A DNA stretch of 64,000 nucleotides. Origin: Lutjanus erythropterus (Eukaryota; Chordata; Actinopteri; Lutjaniformes; Lutjanidae). The DNA lies in contig CM034603.1 in assembly GCA_020091685.1 (NCBI GenBank), positions 22,376,595 through 22,440,594 on the forward strand. The letters are read 5' to 3'. Positions 40,901 through 49,900 of the stretch are shown piece by piece. Positions within the stretch are counted from its first letter, which is position 1; each line of letters starts with the position of its first letter. A program made the position numbers and the translations under genes. The notes beneath the pieces were generated by a model. It did no database searches, was not told the DNA's origin, and saw only the letters and a program-made list of their open reading frames with translations.

Positions 40901-43900
40901 TTTGGAGGGTTCAGATTATCATTAACTAAAGTTTTAGAACTAAAGGAAAAGTGAAGGAATCATCAAAGACATTAGGACTAATTCTCTGACGACTATGTGA
41001 ATAATGTCTGTCCTAGATTACATGGCAAACCATCCGAATTGTTGTTGAGACTGAGCTCATCATGCTCAGAGCTGCACCGGCTAAAAGTCCCTCTGACATC
41101 TGATGAAGCAGGATGATGATGTTTGTTAGCAGCAGCACAATTTTTCTCTCAGTCTTCATTTCTGTTAATAATTCCTTCACATCAGAGTCTCCCAGTGACT
41201 CACCTGTGTGATCTAATCAAACAAACCGCTGTTGTTGCCCCCACCTCATTATTTTCAAGCCCGAGGAAAATAATATTGAACTGTCAAAATGAATCTGGAG
41301 ATGCTCTGGTGGGCTGATGAAGGCTCATCATTCTCATCACACCGAAATTAGCTGCCTGACATCCTGCACACCTCTGATGGAAATTGTTTAACTAATCATC
41401 AATAGTTGTTATTTTTTTTCCTGTAGTGATCCTCTACATCTTCCACAGTGCCTTTTGACTTTTGTCCAGAGAACAATCCTGCAGCTGTTGCATTTGTTTG
41501 TTATATTGCATACTGTAAACATCTGACCGGGTAAACATCTGAATTCCCTTTTTGTTGCTCTGTAGTTCTTCCAATTAACACTGTATTCAACAGACACATT
41601 TTCTGAGCTCAGGTCTAAGTCACATATTTGAACCTCTTCTGCTGTTTCACAACAGAAAATCTTGGAAATATTTAAGTGTGAACAAATAAATTGTTTCTTT
41701 GTCGATAAGCAATCAAATAGACATCCAGCAGAACTTGGGAGCTTTATGAAGGCAATGGTGTATTTAGATCCTTTACCTAAGTATATATATGTATAAATAA
41801 TAATTTTACCAATACCTTACCATAATTTCCATAATGACCGAGTAATATATTTGACATTTATTAGAAATGACCTCCAAATTGCTCCAAATTTCATAGATAA
41901 TTACATTATAATAGCAAGTACCATGTTCATGTAGTTGGTGGTAATTACAAAGCAATGTATTTGAAATTTCTCTGAATTTATCTGCAAATTAATAGAGATA
42001 GATTATTGATATGTTTCTAGCCTACATGAGTCATTCTTAGATACTTTACTGGGAGATTTTTCACTGTAATATTTCTGTAATGTAATTGACGAAATTGCTA
42101 CTTCGTTTTCTTCTTTTCTGTATATTTATTGAAAACAGTTTCCAAACAGTGAGATTAGAGATACACCATAACCTGGTAACCTAATGTTTTAAAGATTTAC
42201 ACTTGTAAACATCATCGTTGTTATATTGTTTACATTTAGCCAGATATGAATGGGAAGAGTAAAAATACACCATCACCCAAAAAAATGTACCCAGAAATAA
42301 AAGTCACATCCACCTTAGATGCTCTTTTTTCAGGAATAAATTAGAGGTGATGAAAAGCAAGAAATAATTGGAGGAAAATGTCCATGAGATTTGACACCAG
42401 AGACCCAAAAATAGCTGTTCTGCCCTTCTGTTCCCCCTCCTCTGCCACCTTGTGTAGATCAACACGCTACCAAAATCCATCTATGTCTCATATATGAGGC
42501 CACAAACATGGGATGACAAGGCTGCCCATGTCTCCATCCCACTTCACAGAAAAGAGTGTCACTGCTCGCCGCAGGAAGTGCTGCACAGGGACGCCGCTGT
42601 CCTCAACAAGCCGGCTGCTGGTTTTGTTTCCACTCATCTGCGGTTTGCTCTACCACCATATTGTATTGATAGAACAGTTTTTATCCTGCTCTGAATGTGT
42701 CTGAATGATGAAGAATGATGATGAGTAGCTGACATTGGTCAATAATGATCGACGAGCGTCACTGAAAATACACTTTCATCTGGTGTGACAAAGTGTTTTA
42801 TTAGAGTCGGCCATGAAGTTTAGAAGACACGGTGGATGATCACCTGGCTGTAAGAGTAATTCTGGTTTTGAACAGTGAAGTTGTGACATACTTTGTGGAC
42901 AGTATGACACACATCAGTACAGGCTGAAGGTGAAGAACTGTAGCTCTTAAAGATTCAGTAGGTCGAAAGCCTAAAAATGGTTGATGGTTGAGTCTCAGCT
43001 CCAGGATTAGAGTTAGTGAGTGTGAGTCTCTCCATCCTGAGACCCTCCTACTAGACAAGCAGCACGTGCAACATGGACATATGCAACAGTTTACCAAGAC
43101 AAAAGTGAGCGAGCACGGACCGACAGACATCAGCTGTGTGTAATAAAGCAGATACCTGAAAGTACAAACAGCGACAGAGGCGGGAAACAACATTTCAAAG
43201 TACAGAGATTCAGTTTGAAGCTACAGATCTACTGAGAGCTGAACATAAAGAGACTTTTAAAAATGTCTTTCACTCTGCTCTCCTGCACACACGAGCTCAG
43301 TATCACAACACGTTTGTTCAAGGGGGGAGAGAAGAAGGGTTGTCACAGGCAGGCAGTGGTTGGTGAGATGTGACCACATCCTGCTTGGAGGTAAGTTGGG
43401 CTCACATCTCGGGCGTGGCACAGCGCATCTTGGTGTGATAAAAGTTGTAATGGAAATCAGTGTCGCACGGTTTGACTCGGCACAGCCAAAAGTGCCAGTG
43501 GAAAAGCCCCATGTTGTTTGTGTGTCAGCCATGTTATTCCTCCTCTTTCCTTTATATCTCGGTACTCTCTGCCGTTGGAAAAAGCCCAGCGATAGGTGTG
43601 AATGAAAGCAACTGACGGTAAGGTAAAAAAAGTAACCAGGTGAACTGACAAACTCCTGGGCTGAGCATGCTGCTCAGTAGCTGGACACTTTTTTAAGATT
43701 CTCTTTCTGATAATTCCATTTTATATTGACTTTCCCTGCAGCAGTTTTTGGCATTGATTCAGGGTTTCACTGAGGGAACATGAATGTGCAGCTGCACTAG
43801 TATAACAGCCAGTAGCAACACTTGGCCTCTGAGATGACCTGTGATCGGTTTAAGTGTACCATCACAGGCAAGATTTCCTTCCTATCAAGATGGTGCTTTC

Positions 43901-46900
43901 CTCTAAAAGTATCATATTTTAGTTGGCTTAACCCCAGAACTCAAAGCTCAGAGTATTTACTTAAATTATTAAGTAGGAAAATTCACTGCACTATGTCAAT
44001 GTGAAAAGTTGCGCTGCTGAAAGAAACATTATGCACCGAGAAACCTTCCCTGGTTAGAAAACTGAACATCTATAAAGAACCTCCATTATGTAGCAAAACT
44101 CTCAAATAAGGAAAAAGACTTAGTTGTAAAAAACTTAAGTTATAAAATGAAGTGCAAGACAAACAGAGTAAAGCTGAGGAGAAAGAGGAAGAGAGAGCTG
44201 AGCAGTTTGTTTCTAGACACTCGGAGGAGGAGGATGGAAAATGAGACAGAGGGTCGGGGTTATGACTGCGTGGAGGAATGATGCTTGTCTGCACCCTCGC
44301 CACGTATTACACAACAGCATCCTCTATCTCTGGACATGTGCTTCGCTGAATCATCTGGCCTTTGAAACGAGTTCAGCGGGTGCCATTTTCCAAGAGATAA
44401 TTTGCAGATTGTCATTTATGTTTTGCAAATAAAAAGCAGGGAGAGAGTGAGAGCAGAAGATGTGGAAATGGGGAGAGGGAGATTTTGCGTGTTAGTGGTG
44501 GTGATTCAAAAATTAGATTCTGTAAGAGGATGATAAGATCGTTATTAAGTTACTGCAGATGACAACAATCAAACAAGGTTGTTATGAAAATGACTGAGGT
44601 GAAAGGACAGCATTTAGACGTTTGACATTTAACTAATTCTCTAATCTGAAATGCATTATACTGAGTGAGTTTATAGCGTCACTGGACTGTGAGGACTGTT
44701 GATGGATCAAGTTGCTGCTGTTTGGTCTCCTAATGTAATAATGACATTATAGAAACTACCTTTTCCTCTGCTTTGGCTTGGAGTTGCATGCATACATCAA
44801 TGGAGATGTATTATGCTCATTTTCAGCTTCATACTATTATTTGGGGGTTCTAATAAAAGTTAACAGGCTTTTATGTTCAAAAAACACATTATTTTTTCCC
44901 AAATAGGCCATAGCTGAAAAACATCTATTCACGCTCTGTCTGAAACGCAAGAGCCCAGTCTCCTCTGATTGGTCAGCTTCCTGCTCAGGGGAGCAGGCAT
45001 TGCCTATTGTGATTCACTTGGTATTAAGTGGGCGGGACAGTCGCCTATCTAGAAGTGGTGCTAAGCCCTTTGTGACATCATAAGAGAGGAAGATCTGACT
45101 GGCGTTCAGGAACACAAATCTTCTGAGGAAGGGCAATTACATAAAAGAGAAGATCTTTTCTCATATTTTAAGAGTCTTTAGAGATATCAGGAACAATATT
45201 TTTGTTGAAAAAGTGTATTTTGCATAATATGTGACAAACACACACAGGATTTTCACCTAGGAGGCTGGGTTTGGAGTCCCATGTTAACATCAACGTTTCA
45301 TTTAAAGTTTTAAGTTAAGTTATGTTCCGTCATGTGACATACATGACATATGTTTTAACCCAGACCCAAATCTTTTCCAAATCCAAACCAAGTAATTTAG
45401 CATGCCTAAACCTTACTAAATGTCTTAAATGTCATGTGACTTATACCACGTGGCTTATGTAGCATACTTAAGGTCTTTTATGTTGTTCTGGGAGTCACAT
45501 ATTGAGATGATGTCTCACATTTTGTTGTCCAAAGTCAAACCACTACAGGACCCACACTTTTCTGAAGTCTGTCCTTTATTTAAAAGACTATTTGTAAAGC
45601 AGAGAAGGCTTTTCTCACAGAGTGGTTTGATTTCACACGGATGAACTGCAGGTTAGCTTGTTACCAGCTCGGGAAAAATAGCGAGAATACGACATGAAAC
45701 AACACAGTACGTGAGAGTCTCACAAGGAACGTGTGGCTGAAAAAGAGATGTGCTGATCTGTGGATGCATTCCTACTGAAACCCAAAGATAAACTAGAGTT
45801 TACACTGTGCAGCACTGCCAGTCATACAGGTCAGCAGACTATAACCTGTGACCTGCGTCTGTTGTGTGCTACTGAATCAACCAGAAGGCAGCGCATAGAG
45901 ATACTACGAGCTGAGAGGCAGAATAGAAATGTTATTTTTAAGTTAGATAGGCATTATGTCCCACATTATTCCACACAAGCATACCATCTTCACATCCAGT
46001 TTGTTGGGATCTCGTCACCCTGTGTTTAGGTGTGAGGATTTGTTGTAAAATAAGGTTTCTGGAGAAAAGCATTGATACAGCGAAAAACGTTAGATCGGCG
46101 TTCACGTTCAATGAGCAGAAATAAGTTATAATCCTACCTCATCGTACTTGCAGGCAACATCTGCCAGGCTGCTGGTTTCACCCAGTAGACTGAGATCCAG
46201 CTCACTGGGACCTGAAGACACAAAAGCAACAATCATCAAATTGTTAAAGGGAGCCAGAGATTCTGTTAACTCACTTCAAAATGACTCATTTGTTGCAGTG
46301 TCAGTCAGTGATACATAATAAAAACCTTCAGACACTTATTTTAGTTGTATTTGTTTTTTTTTGTTTTTTTTGGAATGAATAAATAACTGTGTTCTGGTTT
46401 ATAAATCTCATTCATGCATTATTGATCTTCATTTGTCTTCCAGGCAGTTTAGTTTCTGCCTTCATGACTACCACATTTCTTCAGTCTCATCAGTCTAATG
46501 ATTATCTACACTTTCTAACACTGTTATATTTATTATTTTGGGAACATTTTATGCAGAAAACAAGGAAGATACAACTTTTTTTTATTCTAGTTATTTAGAT
46601 TATTCAAAGTTCTTTTTTTCTTTTTCATTTAATGACCAATATAAAATGTCAACACATGGTTGTTGCTTGTTTGTCAGATCAACAGTCCAAAGATAGTTAG
46701 TTTATATTGTTAACTCTTGCAGTCACCAGTTCAGTGAAAGGAATAACAGAAAGTCACGCCCATAAATCATGCAATGGTATCATGGGGCGGGGAATGAGGA
46801 AGGTAAAACAGAGAAAAGCAGCAAAACTTTGTATTTAAGGGGCTGGAAACAGAAAATCTTTAGGATCTAAGTCACGCCACATGCCTGGAAAATTTAAACA

Positions 46901-49900
46901 GCTATATACTCAGAACAAGTCAGGTCTAATTTGAGATCAAACATGAAAAACAATGCTTCTAGGTTTCAGCAAATTGTTAAAAGAACATACTGTTATATTA
47001 TTAGCATATGTACTGTCAAACCACAAATAGAGTTGGTGTGTCATTTAGTCTCATCTTTACCATTACAGCACTCAATACCACAACAAACTTCCAGATGTAA
47101 ACATGCAGCGGCACATCTGCGCTGTCATGTTCAATCTGAGCTACACAATTCAAACAGGAAAATAAAATATCCATAGATTGAGGTTAACATTGGCCCCAAA
47201 AACACTTGAACCTGAATTGAACCTGAACTTCCTGCTGTCAGAAAGCTGCCGCGGGTGATGCTGTGATCAATTTTAACACATAGCTTCTTCATCCCCTTCA
47301 TCAGAGGAAATGGGTCGTGAATAACACTTCCCCTCGGCAGATTTTTATTTCCTGCGCGCCAGAGCCTCCTGAATAGAGAACTGGGTTAAATTCTGAGAGG
47401 AGGCAGCTTCAGACGATTTCAGAGACATGGCAGCTGTGAATTTCTTAGATTCATTATGTTAAAAAAGCGTGAGAATGCAGCAGGTTTACAGAGAAAAACA
47501 GCCAAAACAACAGCAACAACTGTCCCTGCTCTAAACGAGTCAGCAACATGTCAGGGTGCATCTCAACCTCGGGAAGTGAGCGGCTGAGGTATGACAGCGT
47601 GGACAGTTTATTTTGCTGCTGAGGTCGGTGATGGCAGGTGGCTGAGGCTGCAGTCGTCAGCAGCGCTTCAGCTTGGTCCAAATGAGCTGCAGAGATAATA
47701 ATCCTCTGGGAGAAATATGGCACTAGAAGCAGCAGACCGATAGGAGGCAATTTCTCTTAAAGAGTTTGCCTTAACTACTACCCATCTATTTCCGTGTCCT
47801 GCAGTTTTCCCTTATACTTTTATATATGGGCAAATTGATGCAATTGCACCTGATCGCTGAGAGCTCACAAGGTTGAAGCTAGAGATTGCACATGTGGTCC
47901 AGGTTTTTTACTTTTCCGATGTGTATGTAGAAATAAACCTTTTAGTGGAGATCTTAAATTGCACTCCACTCAGAATGTTTTTTTCTTTTTATTCCTGGAT
48001 GGAACACATATTGTGAAGCTCCATTATACAGAAAACATATGCGGAAGGACATCTTGACAAATGCACAGGTATCACGCTGATCTTAAATGTATCTTAAAGT
48101 GCAGCTACATAAGTGGATTCTTGATGGGAGGCTCTTTCAGTCAATCAAGCCCTCAGCAAGGAAAAAGTCAGCTTCCTACAAGAGCATTTTAAAAACAAGA
48201 CTTTCTAGTACCTCTTCACAATAAGACTACCCTTATAAAAAATCCAGCCACTGCTTACTACTAATTAATCTTACTAATGACTTACAAACATTTCTATTTC
48301 TTACACAACTAAGGGGAAGAAAGCAGCTCTTGTCCACACAGCACAACCAGGGTTGCCAACAGATTCAGCAACGCTTCAAATGCTTTTCGCGACTTTACTT
48401 CTAAAAAGCAAGTAAAGACAAAATTAGCGACTTATTCTGCAAACAGCATAGGGGTCTCTCTCCTCCTTTCTCTCCCTCGGGCTGCTAGCAGAAAGGAGGA
48501 TGGTTGCATTCAGGAGGGAACCCCAGACCTGGTCAAATGGAGTTGTGTAGCCAGTAAACATGTAAATAGTTTGTTTGAGCTCCTCTCTCACTCTTTCTCT
48601 TTGGATTTCAGGCTTAGTGTATTAATATACAGAGTATTGGTAATCTGGTAAGTTCTCTCGATTACTGTGAACTAATTTATTGATGTAATAAACATTGCCG
48701 TACGGTAAGCTTGTCGTGAAGATTTTTACTTTGAGTTAATTAGCATATTGACACTGACAATACGTCCATTCTCCTGATATGATTAATAAGGAGGGAACAA
48801 ACAGGTTTTGTGATTCGGCTCCTTTAAACATGTATTTGAATAACAAACTATTTCATTCAGGGATCTGATAATTGTACTGAGAGTCAACTATTGTTAACTA
48901 ACATTTCACATTATATATTGATATGATATGAAAGAGAAACAAACAGATCCAACAATGAAATGGCATTTTATGATTGAGTCAACAAGGATTTACGAAACTA
49001 TGCTAAATGTATGTTGATTACAATTGTTGACTATAATCTGTAATCTATTGTGATGTGTAAAACAGAGTATTTTTAATTTATAAACATACATTAAAAGATG
49101 TCATTCTGCTGCAACCTAATTCAAACCTAATTTAAAGTCTAATAAAAACTAATCTTAATTATGAATCTGGTAATTTGATACGTTAATTTGTTATGCAAAA
49201 TCAAAATATTTGACTGATGGCGGTTAAATGCAAGTAAGTTATTAAGAAATATGTAATGAAGCTGAGAGGTTTAAATGCTGATTTAGAAAGTTTTAGCAAC
49301 TCAATCAGTGGCCTAATTATGAGCCATTATTTATAAGGGCAGTCTCACTGTAAAGTGATGTTCCTGCATGATCATTTAGAAGAAATCAGCAAACATTCAG
49401 AGGACACACTGGCTTTCTGCAGGCATCGAGTGCTCATTTTTCTATTGCTTAATAAGAGCTTTCTCATTTTCCTGAGCATCTATTTTTGAGATTTTGCAGC
49501 TTTCATGCAGCTCGAGTGTTATAAGTGCACCTGTATCTGTTTGGTATCTTGGTGTTCTGTCATGAAGCAGACTGCTCTTGAGTGTGAGGAGAGGAGCTGC
49601 AGGAGTGTGTCAGGTAGCTGTCAAGTAGCACGAAGCAATTTTGATGTCAAGGATCACTGGGAATGTGAGTCTCAGTCTTATTACTTGCCTGGCCTTCATC
49701 ACCTGAAATACAGACTCTAAAGAGAAGCTGACAGAATAGTTTTATGGATGATTTGTGGGTTAAATTACATTTAAAAATGATGCCACGTCCAATCTGTGCC
49801 TACCTGTCCACCTGTTTGGCTGCTCACTCACTGTAATGCCTCTGAAACTGGTCATTTGTTTGGACGGAGCTCTCCTCTCATCAGAATAACACTGGATCTA

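Larger units (their letters stand above)
34927..46137 (-). other. AK5 intron (11.2 kb)
   Basis: Contains a Tc1-like element (35060-36110), a 48-bp palindrome (37081-37128), a hAT fragment (39101-39420) and a MITE (44802-45234). The stretch 45285-45425 (CTAAACC-type text) also looks like a worn dispersed repeat. Elsewhere (36120-37070, 37140-39090, 39430-44790, 45430-46130) I see nothing but intron-like sequence. The open frames at 42494-42704, 42840-43193 and 43257-43651 show no known motif. Confidence 0.6.

Noticed and set aside
42494-42704. Two overlapping plus-strand frames of 63-66 codons
   Set aside because: No motif, no splice sites and no recognisable relative; chance frames.
47454-47750. 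98-codon minus-strand frame in the sense of AK5
   Set aside because: It does not resemble any adenylate kinase segment and lies between two exons that already join in phase.
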